This document shows positions 6,884 through 15,591 of a stretch of DNA of 64,000 bases, piece by piece; position 1 is the stretch's first letter, and the number at the start of each line of letters is the position of its first letter. The stretch is from Ignavibacteria bacterium (GTDB lineage Bacteria; Bacteroidota; Ignavibacteria; Tepidaquicellales; Tepidaquicellaceae), in assembly GCA_041649015.1 (NCBI GenBank), contig JBAZNU010000006.1:124001-188000 (forward strand), read 5' to 3'. The notes beneath the pieces are model-generated. The model was given only the letters and a program-made list of their open reading frames with translations, ran no database searches and was not told where the DNA came from. Both the position numbers and the translations under genes were made by a program.

Positions 6884-8716
6884 TTATTTAATCAACATTA
6901 GTTTTATTACATTCCTGTATGAGCCGGATTCCATTCTGCAGAAATATGTTCCGCTGGAAAGGTTTACGCCGCTGAAATCAACGATGTAATTTCCTGCTGC
7001 TTTATTTTCATTTACTAATTTTGATACGAGCCTGCCCGTTAGGTCGTAAATATTCAGACTTACGAATCCTGCGACCGGTAATGAATAATTTATTTTTGTT
7101 GCCGGGTTGAACGGGTTCGGATAATTCTGCGATAGACTGTAGTTTAACGGTGTTTCGGTATTGCCTATGCCTGTGAGCGTTCCCGAACATCCTGAATATG
7201 CATACAAACCAAGTCCTGTTAAACCCATACAGACTGAAAAGCATGAGTCTGCAGGGTTGTATCTGTAACCTGCTCTGATGGGTGTATAAGTAGAAGACAT
7301 TCCGGCTGCAATGTTGAATGCTGTTATGAATGTACCTGCATTATAAGAGCGGGTCCATAAAGAGCCTGTTATTCCTGTTCTGACCATGTATGCAACTCTG
7401 AAAGTATTCGGAACTCTTGGAATTGAAACGACATCAGTGTATAAGGTTGAATCAGTAACAGCGCTTACGTAACCTGCTATCCAATTGGCGCCATTATTTG
7501 TTGTACGTCTGAAATATGGGTCCCAGTCAGTATCAGACCATTTTCTTGTATAAGCAATCATCATATATTGTGCACCGGAAATATCAAGCTGGGTACTTGC
7601 TAACCTTGGTTTATAATTAACGTAAGTTTCTGTAATTTGAGGTAAGTATGCCGGGGCTGAATTTCCGTAATCTGAGGAGTATGATAAGTAAAGATTATAA
7701 TATCCTGCCGACTTGTAATAATTCGTGACAGTTACGATACGGTCAGTACTTGCAGAGTCGGAGTATGCAATATCGTTATATTGCAATGTTGTATCGTGGA
7801 CATTATTATAGAACCATGCGTAACAGCCCCCGTCACCATGATTCCTATAAGTTATTGTCGGTACTGATGCATACGGGTTTGTAACGATTGCAAATTTATC
7901 GCGTAAATTTTTACGTGTTGAAGTAGTTGTATCCTGTGTGCATAAGATGTATACATAAGAGATACTTGTATATCTTCCGTTATCGCTCGTGATTCTTGGA
8001 TATATGAATTCGTTGCCCGCTGACGGGGAAAATAAATCATTAGCGACGTAAGCACCTCCGTATCTGTTCCATCTGAAAAACACTGAGCCCTGTACGCCGC
8101 TTAAAGAATATCCTGCAACGACAAAGACGAAAGAGGTATCGCCGTCATTCATCGCTTCTGCGTCAAGTTCATCATTTCTCCATTTTACCGCCGATGAATT
8201 GGCTACTCTTGCTATCATTACCCAGGTTATTCCATCATTTGATGAGGTGAAGACTTTCATCGAATCTGATGCTGATGCACTTGAGGAATATTTTGCCGCA
8301 ACGACATATATCCTGCCCGTAACTCTGTCGGTTGAAGTAGCACATGCCCAGCTCGCGTCTGAACCGCTGATAATCGTCAGGTTGTAATCCCCGGGTTCGA
8401 CCGGTTCGTTGCAAACGGTGTTTATAAAACCCGTGTTGTTTATGGCAGGTTTATGTATTGATTTGCTGCCTGTGATTCTTTCAAGCTCGGACTGCAATTG
8501 ATTAGATTTTTGTGCGTCGCCGTTTAATCTTGCCTCCCTGATTTGGGCGGTTATTTCATCGACTTTTGCTTTATCGAAATAAGAAGGTGTTGTGTGCTGA
8601 GGACCGTTCAGGGGAGTGTTAAAAACGATTTGAGAATTTACTTCCCGCGTGTCTTTCTGTGCGTAGGCGATGTACGGCACTAAGACAATCAATAATAACA
8701 GTACTAAGTTTTTCAT
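6884..8716 (-). CDS. T9SS-sorted secreted protein with sialidase-like propeller
   Basis: The 610-aa protein starts with a clear signal peptide (MKNLVLLLLIVLVPYIAYAQ). The middle is beta-rich, with sialidase/BNR-like strands such as MKVFTSSNDGITW and YFRRTTNNGANW (Asp-box-like S/T-x-(D/N)-x-G-x-x-W). The last 85 residues form a type IX secretion C-terminal sorting domain: SLSQNYPNPFNPATKI, then IYDLTGRLV, ending RNVIKLMLIK. It should cross the inner membrane by Sec and the outer membrane by T9SS and end up surface-attached or released. It stands alone, with its own terminator downstream. Substrate unknown. Confidence 0.82.
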   Translation of the reverse strand: MKNLVLLLLIVLVPYIAYAQKDTREVNSQIVFNTPLNGPQHTTPSYFDKAKVDEITAQIREARLNGDAQKSNQLQSELERITGSKSIHKPAINNTGFINTVCNEPVEPGDYNLTIISGSDASWACATSTDRVTGRIYVVAAKYSSSASASDSMKVFTSSNDGITWVMIARVANSSAVKWRNDELDAEAMNDGDTSFVFVVAGYSLSGVQGSVFFRWNRYGGAYVANDLFSPSAGNEFIYPRITSDNGRYTSISYVYILCTQDTTTSTRKNLRDKFAIVTNPYASVPTITYRNHGDGGCYAWFYNNVHDTTLQYNDIAYSDSASTDRIVTVTNYYKSAGYYNLYLSYSSDYGNSAPAYLPQITETYVNYKPRLASTQLDISGAQYMMIAYTRKWSDTDWDPYFRRTTNNGANWIAGYVSAVTDSTLYTDVVSIPRVPNTFRVAYMVRTGITGSLWTRSYNAGTFITAFNIAAGMSSTYTPIRAGYRYNPADSCFSVCMGLTGLGLYAYSGCSGTLTGIGNTETPLNYSLSQNYPNPFNPATKINYSLPVAGFVSLNIYDLTGRLVSKLVNENKAAGNYIVDFSGVNLSSGTYFCRMESGSYRNVIKLMLIK

Positions 8717-9357
8717 TTTTGTATAGTTTTAGTTAATATAAAAGTACCCCTATTTACTCTTTTTGATAGAACTATTTAAAACTTTAAATTTTTCTTATCA
8801 ATATTTATTTAACTATACCTTGTTACTGTTCTCGCTTTTTTAAATATCCATTCAATAATATTCGCTGAAAGCTAATAATTTATTTTGTTAAAAGCAATAT
8901 ACGGAAAAGATACTTAGAAGAGAAATAATAATTAATAATTAATAATTAATAGTTAATAGTTAAGAAATAATAATTAATAATTGATAGTTAATAATTAGGA
9001 AATAATAATTGATAATTAATAATTAATAATTAATAGTTAAGAAAAAGAATTAGGAATTTAGAATTAAGAATTGATAATTAATAATTAAGAATTAATAGTT
9101 AGGAATTAGGAATTAGGAAATTGGAAATAAGAATTAAGAAATTGGAAATAATAAATAATAGTTAATAATTTAGAATTAGGAATTAAGGAATGAAGAAACT
9201 TGGGTGAAATAATAAGAGCGAAAGATTTTCACCATGAAGGTCAGCCACGGCCTGCCCTGGCGGGCACAGAATGCGCACGGAGGACACGGATACAAAGTAA
9301 AATAATAAGTCTTTATAAGATCCCCTGCCTTGGGCAGGCCTGATTGGCAGACCGCTT
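8717..9357. repeat. Gene-free AT-rich region with AATAATTAATAATTAATAG repeats
   Basis: From about 8930 to 9180 the sequence is almost entirely imperfect copies of TAATAATTAATAGTTA and GAATTAGGAATTA units, low in complexity. From 9225 there are remnants of dispersed repeats: TTTCACCATGAAGG with GCACGGAGGACACGG (like the CACCACAAAGACAC units at 11845 and 28300), the palindrome half CCTGGCGGGCA, and AGATCCCCTGCCT(TG)GGCAGG at 9318-9339, whose first 13 nt recur near 6582. The 8717-8930 part is the upstream region of the 610-aa gene. No gene is supported. Confidence 0.7.
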
Positions 9358-9385
9358 GATCCCCGCTCAAGATCTTTGCGGGGTC
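9358..9385 (-). terminator. Hairpin after ackA (repeat-derived, possible terminator)
   Basis: GATCCCCGC (9358-9366) pairs with GCGGGGTC (9378-9385) around an 11-nt loop, about 35 nt beyond the ackA stop. No strong U-run follows, and the sequence belongs to a dispersed repeat, so termination is possible but not certain. Confidence 0.45.
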
Positions 9386-9417
9386 TCGCGGATTACAAAT
9401 CGTTAGATAGTTACGAG

Positions 9418-10620
9418 TTACGAATTAAGTTTTTCAATTATGCTTTTCGTATCTCTCGCTATCATCAGTTCTTCGTTCGTTGGTATTACATATACTTTCA
9501 CTTTGGATTCAGGCAGACTTATTTCTTCCAAAACGCCTCTTGTGTTTTTATTCTTTTCCACGTCAAGATAAAGTCCCATGAATTCCATATTTTTGCAGGC
9601 TTCGTACCTCGTTTCCCAGTCATTTTCTCCTATGCCGGCTGTGAAGACCAAAGCGTCAAGTCCTCCGAGAACGAGTATGTAGGCACCGATATACTTTTTC
9701 AGCATGTAGTCGAACATTTCAAGCGCCAGCTTTGCTCTTACGTTTCCGCGATGGAATTCATCCTCGAGGTCTCTGAAATCATTGCTGATTCCTGATATTC
9801 CGAGCATTCCGCTTTTCTTATTCATCACTTCATCAATCTGTTTCGGGGTCAGATGTTCAACGCTTTCGAGTATAGGAATAAGGGCAGGGTCAAGGTCGCC
9901 GCAGCGTGTACCCATTATCAATCCGCCTGTGGGAGTGTGTCCCATGGATGTATCAATGCTTATACCGTTCAGAATTGCTGCTACGCTTGCACCGTTTCCG
10001 AGATGGCAGGAAATAATCTTAGAGTTTTTCTTACCGAGTAATTCCATAGCAACGGCTGATACGTACCTGTGCGAAGTACCGTGAAAACCGTACCTTCTGA
10101 TTTTGTATTTTTCATAAAGACCATAGGGCAGTGCATACATGTAAGCATAATCGGGCATAGTCTGATGGAATGCCGTATCGAAAACCCCGACCATAGGAGT
10201 GCCGGGAAGCACTTCCTGACATGCCTTAATACCTTTTATGTTTGCAGGATTATGAAGAGGTGCGAAGAAAGCACAATCTTCAAGTGCATTTATTACATCT
10301 TCGGTTATTAAAACCGAGCCGTTATATCTTTCGCCCGCATGAACAACCCTGTGGCCGATAGCATTAATCTCTGAAACACTTTTTATGACTCCTCCTGTTT
10401 TATCGGTAAGCATATCAAAAACGAGTTTCATCGCCTCTGAATGATTTGAAACAGGATGGACGACTTTTTGCTTATCGCCGCCGTTGTTCGTAAAAGACAT
10501 TAAAGAACCTTCTTCGCCAATTCTTTCAACTATACCTTTTGATATGACTTTTTCACCCTTCATATCAATCAACTGATATTTTAATGAAGAACTTCCGGTA
10601 TTAACTACAAATATTTTCAT
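9418..10620 (-). CDS. ackA: Acetate kinase
   Basis: The enzyme makes ATP and acetate from acetyl phosphate and ADP in the cytoplasm. At 400 aa it has the full family length. It starts KIFVVNTGSSSLKYQL, the ASKHA phosphate-binding signature, and contains HRVVHAGERYNG, FDTAFHQTMPDYA (catalytic Asp and His region), RYGFHGTSHRYV, SCHLGNGASVAAI and FTAGIGEND. It follows pta by 28 nt on the same strand, so the two form the usual acetyl-CoA to acetate operon for substrate-level phosphorylation. It could receive the acetyl-CoA from the pyrimidine pathway at 22-32 kb. The ATG start fits the conserved N-terminus. Confidence 0.97.
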   Translation of the reverse strand: MKIFVVNTGSSSLKYQLIDMKGEKVISKGIVERIGEEGSLMSFTNNGGDKQKVVHPVSNHSEAMKLVFDMLTDKTGGVIKSVSEINAIGHRVVHAGERYNGSVLITEDVINALEDCAFFAPLHNPANIKGIKACQEVLPGTPMVGVFDTAFHQTMPDYAYMYALPYGLYEKYKIRRYGFHGTSHRYVSAVAMELLGKKNSKIISCHLGNGASVAAILNGISIDTSMGHTPTGGLIMGTRCGDLDPALIPILESVEHLTPKQIDEVMNKKSGMLGISGISNDFRDLEDEFHRGNVRAKLALEMFDYMLKKYIGAYILVLGGLDALVFTAGIGENDWETRYEACKNMEFMGLYLDVEKNKNTRGVLEEISLPESKVKVYVIPTNEELMIARDTKSIIEKLNS

Positions 10621-10648
10621 GATTTTGTTATTAACGTTTAATAATTAT

Positions 10649-11644
10649 TTAACCGATTGCCTGTACTGCCGTTATAGCAATGACGTCAACAATCTCATCC
10701 GCCGTACAACCCCTCGAAAGGTCATTGATAGGCAGAGCAAAACCCTGTGAGACAGGACCGATTGTGTTTGCCTTTGCAAGACGCTGTACGAGTTTGTACC
10801 CGATATTTCCCGATTGCAAGTCAGGGAATATAATAACGTTTGCTTTTCCTGCGACGGGGCTTTCTTTCGCTTTCATTTTCCCAACTTCAGGAACGAAAGC
10901 TGCGTCAAGCTGAAGTTCACCGTCTATTAATAAATCCGGAGCCCTCTCTTTTGCTATCCGGGTTGCTTCCACGACTTTATCGACAAGTTCATGTTTCGCA
11001 CTGCCTTTTGTGGAGAAAGAAAGCATAGCAACTCTTGGTTCGATATTTAAAAGACTTTTTGCAGTACCTGCGGACGAGATTGCGATTGAAGCAAGCTCTT
11101 CAGCATCAGGGTTTGGTATGATTGCGCAGTCGGCAAACACAATAACGCCGTTTTCGCCGAAAGTGCAGTCGGGCACTTCCATTATGAAACAACTGGAGAC
11201 ACCTGAAATTCCGGGTGCGGTTTTAATAATCTGAAAACCGGGTCTGAGCAAGTCGCCCGTTGAGTGAATTGCACCGGATACGAGACCGTCGGCATCGCCG
11301 TTTTTTACCATCATTGTTCCAAAATAAACTGTGTCTTTCATCGTCTCCAAAGCGGTTTCTTTCGTAACGCCTTTTGATTTTCTAAGTTCAAAGAAAATGT
11401 TTGCATAGTTATCAAGTTTATCCGATTTCACGGGGTCAATTATCTTAATCCCGTTGATGTTTGCATTATGTTTCTTTGCTTCGCTTTGAATTTCTTCTTC
11501 ATTGCCAAGCAAAACCACATTAGCGAGTTTTTCCCGTGTTACTTTTTCAGCAGCAAGAAGATTTCTTCTTTCGCTGCCTTCGGGAAGGACAATAGTTTTC
11601 GATGTGGAACGGGCTTTGCTCCAAATTTTATTCATTACTGACAT
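10649..11644 (-). CDS. pta: Phosphate acetyltransferase
   Basis: It converts acetyl-CoA and phosphate to acetyl phosphate. At 331 aa it is the short, single-domain (PTA_PTB) form without the N-terminal DRTGG/P-loop regulatory part of enterobacterial Pta. Visible family segments are IVLPEGSERRNLLAAEKV at the start, NGDADGLVSGAIHSTGDLLRP, SCFIMEVPD, FADCAIIPNPDAEELA, RVAMLSFSTKGSA, DGELQLDAAF and VIIFPDLQSGNIGYKLVQRL. It is the first gene of the pta-ackA pair. The C-terminal domain of the malic enzyme gene at 13241-15493 is a homologue of this protein. Confidence 0.96.
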   Translation of the reverse strand: MSVMNKIWSKARSTSKTIVLPEGSERRNLLAAEKVTREKLANVVLLGNEEEIQSEAKKHNANINGIKIIDPVKSDKLDNYANIFFELRKSKGVTKETALETMKDTVYFGTMMVKNGDADGLVSGAIHSTGDLLRPGFQIIKTAPGISGVSSCFIMEVPDCTFGENGVIVFADCAIIPNPDAEELASIAISSAGTAKSLLNIEPRVAMLSFSTKGSAKHELVDKVVEATRIAKERAPDLLIDGELQLDAAFVPEVGKMKAKESPVAGKANVIIFPDLQSGNIGYKLVQRLAKANTIGPVSQGFALPINDLSRGCTADEIVDVIAITAVQAIG

Positions 11645-13190
11645 AGTGTTATAACATTAAGATTTTAGTGAGTAGTTGTTCAAATTACTTAAAATCTTTC
11701 TCATTTGAAATGCATTAAATCGTCTGAACCGAGGGGGGGTGTTTTTGCCGCTGAGTGCTCTGAGAATTTAAAGAGCAAAGTATATAACTGCAGGGGTCGC
11801 AAAAGACACGTCGTAAATAAATCTACAAACAAAAGAAAGAATTTCACCACTAAAACACTAAGACCACTAAGAAGAACATTTTTTATTGTTTAGAGCAAGA
11901 GAAAAGATCATAACAAAGAGTAGGCAGACCACTACGAAAAGCAAATGTAATTGTATAGAGAAAGATATTTTACCGCGGGGGTCGCAGAGGACGCAAAGAA
12001 GAGAAGAGAAGAGCTTGGATTTATTGATAAGAACGATTGAATAACAAAAGAACTTCTTACGCAGGGAACGCAGAGGAAAATAATATAAGGTTAAGAGCAA
12101 GATATTCTACCGCAGGGGACGCAAAGAAGAACAAAATAAGGTTAAGAGCAAAATATTTTACCGCGGGGGACGCAGAGAAGAGCAAAGGGACGCAGAGAAG
12201 AGCTTGGATTTATTGCTAAGAACAATTGAATAATAAAAGAACTTTTTAACGCGGGGGGCGCAGAGGACGCAGAGAAGAGCAGAGAAGAGCTTGGATTTAT
12301 TGCTAAGAACAATTGAATAATAAAAGAACTTTTTAACGCAAGGGACGCAGGGAAAAATAATATAAGGTTAAGAGCAAGATATTCTACCGCAGAGGACGCA
12401 GAGAAAAACAAAATAAGGTAAAGAGCAAGATTTTTTACCGCAGGGAAAGCAAAGGACGCAAAGAAGAGCAGAGAAGTGCTTGGATTTATTGCTAAGAACG
12501 ATTGAATAATAAAAGAACTTTTTACCGCAGGGGACGCAAAGAAAATTAATTTAATCATAAGAGCAAAATATTTTACCGCGGGGAACGCAAAGGACGCAGA
12601 GAAGAGCAAGGGACGCAGAGAAGAACTTGGATTTATTGCTAAGAACGATTATAATAAAAGAACTTTTTAACGCAGGGAACGCAGAGGAAAATAATATAAG
12701 GTTAAGAGCAAGATATTTTACCGCAGGGAGCGCAAAGGACGCAGAGAAGAACTTGTATCTATTGCGAAGAACAATTGAATAATAAAAGAACTTTTTAACG
12801 CAAGGGACGCAGGGAAAAATAATATAAGGTTAAGAGCAAGATGTTTTACCGCGGGGGTCGCAGAGGACGCAAAGAAGAGCAGAGAAGAGCTTGGATTTAT
12901 TGATAAGAACGATTGAATAACAAAAGAACTTCTTACGCAGGGGGACGCAGGGGAAAATAATATAAGGTTTAGAGAAAGATGTTTTACCGCGGGTGTCGCA
13001 GAGGACGCAGAGAAGAGCAAGGGACGCAGAGAAGAGCTTGGATTTATTGCTAAGAGAAATTGAATAGTAAAAGAACTTTTTAACGCAAGGGACGCAGGGA
13101 AAAATAATATAAGGTAAAGAGCAAAAGATATTATTGGAAGGGATACAATGGAAGTAATATTTAGAGGTTTTATTTTCACTTATATTCATA
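11645..13190. repeat. Large array of CGCAGGGGACGCAGAG-type repeats (gene-free)
   Basis: From about 11840 to 13125 two elements alternate. Element A is TTTTACCGCAGGGGACGCAA plus AGGACGCAGAGAAGAGC; element B runs CTTGGATTTATTGCTAAGAA, then CGATTGAATAATAAAAGAAC, then TTTTTAACGCAGGGGACGC and AATAATATAAGGTTAAGAGC. The TTGGATTTATT marker starts at 12015, 12204, 12291, 12480, 12628, 12891 and 13038, with a variant near 12752, so the spacing is irregular (87-189 nt). A related fragment (CACCACTAAAACACTAAGACC) lies at 11845. Open frames on the minus strand are translations of the repeat. The first 180 nt (11645-11820) would hold the pta promoter, but I see no clear motif. Confidence 0.85.
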
Positions 13191-13240
13191 AATCATTTTA
13201 TATATATTTATATCATACCTCAAATAATTAATCTATTATT

Positions 13241-15493
13241 ATGATTAGGAAACAAGACGCGCTCGACTATCATCAGCTGGGAAGACCCGGCAAGATTGAA
13301 GTTGTATCTTCAAAACCATGTTCAACTCAAAGGGATTTATCACTCGCATACACGCCCGGAGTTGCAGACCCATGTCTGGATATTGAAAAAAATCCCGACG
13401 ATGCATATAGATACACGGCTAAAGGGAATCTTGTAGCTGTTGTATCAAACGGAACAGCCGTACTTGGTCTGGGCAATATTGGCGCTCTGGCGGGGAAACC
13501 TGTAATGGAAGGTAAAGGAGTTTTATTTAAAAGGTTCGCGGACGTTGATGTGTTTGATATAGAACTCAACACTGAAGATCCTGATGAGATTATAAAAGCA
13601 GTTCAGCTTCTTGAACCGACATTCGGCGGAATTAATCTTGAAGACATTAAAGCACCCGAGTGTTTCTACATTGAAGAAGAGCTTAAGAAGACGATGAAAA
13701 TACCCGTCTTCCATGATGACCAGCACGGAACGGCAATCATCAGCGGTGCTGCTTTGATTAATGCAATCGAGATTGTGAAGAAAAAAGTCGGCGAGGTGAA
13801 GGTTGTGTTCAGCGGTGCGGGTTCGGCGGGGATTGCATGCGCTAATCTTTATGAATCGCTTGGAGTGAAAAGAGAGAACATTTTTCTTGTTGATACAAAA
13901 GGTGTAGTATATAAAGGACGCAAAGAAGGGATGAATAAGTATAAGGAGTACTTTGCACAGGATACAGAGCACCGTACACTTGCGGAAGTTATAAAGGGTG
14001 CTGACTGTTTTTGCGGTGTTTCGAAGAAGGGCGTTTTAACGAAGGAGATGGTGAAGAGCATGGCTGACTTCCCTATCGTTTTTGCGATGGCAAATCCCGA
14101 CCCCGAAATTACTTACCCTGAAGCAGTATCAGTTCGTGACGATATTATAATGGCGACCGGAAGAAGCGATTATCCAAATCAGGTTAATAATGTTCTTGGG
14201 TTCCCGTTTATCTTCAGAGGGGCACTTGACGTGAGAGCATCCACAATAAATAATGAAATGAAGATAGCAGCTTCGATGGCACTTGCGAAACTTGCTAAGG
14301 AAGATATACCTGATTCGGTTTTAAGAGCATACGGCGGAAAGAGATTCGAATTCGGAAAGGATTACATTATTCCAAAGCCTTTTGACCCGAGAGTACTGCT
14401 GTGGGAAGCTCCGGCTGTTGCAGAGGCGGCTATGTTTACTAATGTAGCAAAAAATCCTATAATGGATTTTGACGAGTACAAAGACAGGCTTGAAGCGAGA
14501 CTCGGGAAGGCGAACGAGGTAATGAGATTCTTCATTCATAAAGCGCAGAGAGTAAACAAGAAGATTGTATTTCCGGAAGGAGAGGAATTGAAGATATTGC
14601 GTGCTGCACAGATTATTGTTGATGAGGGAATAGCAAAACCTGTCCTGATAGGAGATAAGGAAACGATTGTTCAGAATATTGTTGACCTTGGGCTTCATTT
14701 TGAAAAAAACGACCTTGAGATAATTGAGCCTTTGACTTCACAAAAACTTGATACCTATGCAGATGACTATTTTGATTTCAGGAAGAGAAAGGGAGTTACG
14801 AAGATTGATTCGAAGAGACTATTGAAGACTCCGAATATATTCGGTATGATGATGGTGAGGAACGGCGATGCGGACGGGCTTATTTCGGGACTTACACAAC
14901 ACTATCCTTCGACTGTTAAGCCGGCTCTGCAAATCATAGGAAAGGATGAGGGTGTGAAGTGCATAGCGGGAATGTACATGATGATATTCAAGAATCAGAG
15001 AATTTTTATATCTGATGCAACGATAAACATTGACCCTGATGCGGAACAACTCGCAGATATTGCCATTCTTACAGCGGACAAAGTGAAAAAAATTGGTGTA
15101 ACTCCGAAGTTAGCAATGCTCTCTTTCAGTAATTTCGGAAGCACTATTCATCCATACACGGATAAGGTCAGGAAGGCAACAGAGATTGTTAAAAAGCTAA
15201 GACCCGACCTTACTGTTGAAGGGGAGATGATGGCAGATACAGCAATGAGTCCTGAGATTATGAATGAGTATTATCCTTTCAGCGGACTGAAGGAAAAGGC
15301 AAATGTTCTGATTTGCCCTGATTTGACTTCTGCGAATATAGCTTACAAACTTCTTGCGAGTGTTGGCGGAGCGATTGCTATAGGACCGATATTGCTGGGT
15401 ATTAAAAAACCTGTGTACCTACTCGGACCGGGAAATTACGTGGATGATATTGTGAATATTACTGCGATGGCGGTATTTGAGGCGGAGAAGTAG
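13241..15493 (+). CDS. maeB: NADP-dependent malic enzyme with phosphotransacetylase-like C-terminal domain
   Basis: It oxidatively decarboxylates malate to pyruvate and CO2 with reduction of NADP. The 750-aa protein is the MaeB two-domain form: the malic enzyme part (about 1-430) has LAYTPGVADPCLDI, VVSNGTAVLGLGNIGA, GGINLEDIKAPECF, PVFHDDQHGTAII and the nucleotide-binding VVFSGAGSAGIACANL; the C-terminal part (about 430-750) resembles Pta (VFPEGEELKILRAAQ, RNGDADGLISGLTQHY, CPDLTSANIAYKL). In characterised MaeB proteins the Pta-like part has no transferase activity and mediates regulation by acetyl-CoA. It lies opposite pta-ackA across the repeat array. With mdh at 47701 it links oxaloacetate, malate and pyruvate. 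Confidence 0.95.
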   Translation: MIRKQDALDYHQLGRPGKIEVVSSKPCSTQRDLSLAYTPGVADPCLDIEKNPDDAYRYTAKGNLVAVVSNGTAVLGLGNIGALAGKPVMEGKGVLFKRFADVDVFDIELNTEDPDEIIKAVQLLEPTFGGINLEDIKAPECFYIEEELKKTMKIPVFHDDQHGTAIISGAALINAIEIVKKKVGEVKVVFSGAGSAGIACANLYESLGVKRENIFLVDTKGVVYKGRKEGMNKYKEYFAQDTEHRTLAEVIKGADCFCGVSKKGVLTKEMVKSMADFPIVFAMANPDPEITYPEAVSVRDDIIMATGRSDYPNQVNNVLGFPFIFRGALDVRASTINNEMKIAASMALAKLAKEDIPDSVLRAYGGKRFEFGKDYIIPKPFDPRVLLWEAPAVAEAAMFTNVAKNPIMDFDEYKDRLEARLGKANEVMRFFIHKAQRVNKKIVFPEGEELKILRAAQIIVDEGIAKPVLIGDKETIVQNIVDLGLHFEKNDLEIIEPLTSQKLDTYADDYFDFRKRKGVTKIDSKRLLKTPNIFGMMMVRNGDADGLISGLTQHYPSTVKPALQIIGKDEGVKCIAGMYMMIFKNQRIFISDATINIDPDAEQLADIAILTADKVKKIGVTPKLAMLSFSNFGSTIHPYTDKVRKATEIVKKLRPDLTVEGEMMADTAMSPEIMNEYYPFSGLKEKANVLICPDLTSANIAYKLLASVGGAIAIGPILLGIKKPVYLLGPGNYVDDIVNITAMAVFEAEK

Positions 15494-15563
15494 AGTAAAA
15501 GAGCATCTGTGCTAAATGATATGTAAGAAGTATTGAGAGACAGGTAAATAACTAAAACAAATA

Positions 15564-15585
15564 CGAAAACGAAAAGAAGTTTTCG
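15564..15585 (-). terminator. Hairpin between maeB and namZ-like gene
   Basis: CGAAAAC (15564-15570) and GTTTTCG (15579-15585) pair around an 8-nt loop. On the minus strand the stem is followed by TATTTGTTTTAG, so it can terminate the convergent gene ending at 15592 and perhaps also maeB. Confidence 0.55.
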
Positions 15586-15591
15586 CTTGAA

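Noticed and set aside
9376..9795. 139-aa plus-strand frame opposite ackA
   Set aside because: Antisense to acetate kinase, no family features.
12142..12609. 155-aa minus-strand open frame with repeated LFFASFAFPAVK and IIQSFLAINPSTSLL phrases
   Set aside because: It is a translation of the tandem repeat array; the phrases recur with each unit and no independent coding evidence exists.
11840..13125. CRISPR array
   Set aside because: Repeats are of two alternating types with irregular spacing, and the intervals are themselves repeated, so there are no unique spacers; no cas genes.
12718..13179. 153-aa and an overlapping 119-aa minus-strand frame in the same array
   Set aside because: Two overlapping frames are open at once because the repeat lacks stops in both, not because of selection; same repeat-derived phrases.
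13523..13972. 149-aa minus-strand frame opposite maeB
   Set aside because: Antisense shadow of the malic enzyme reading frame.
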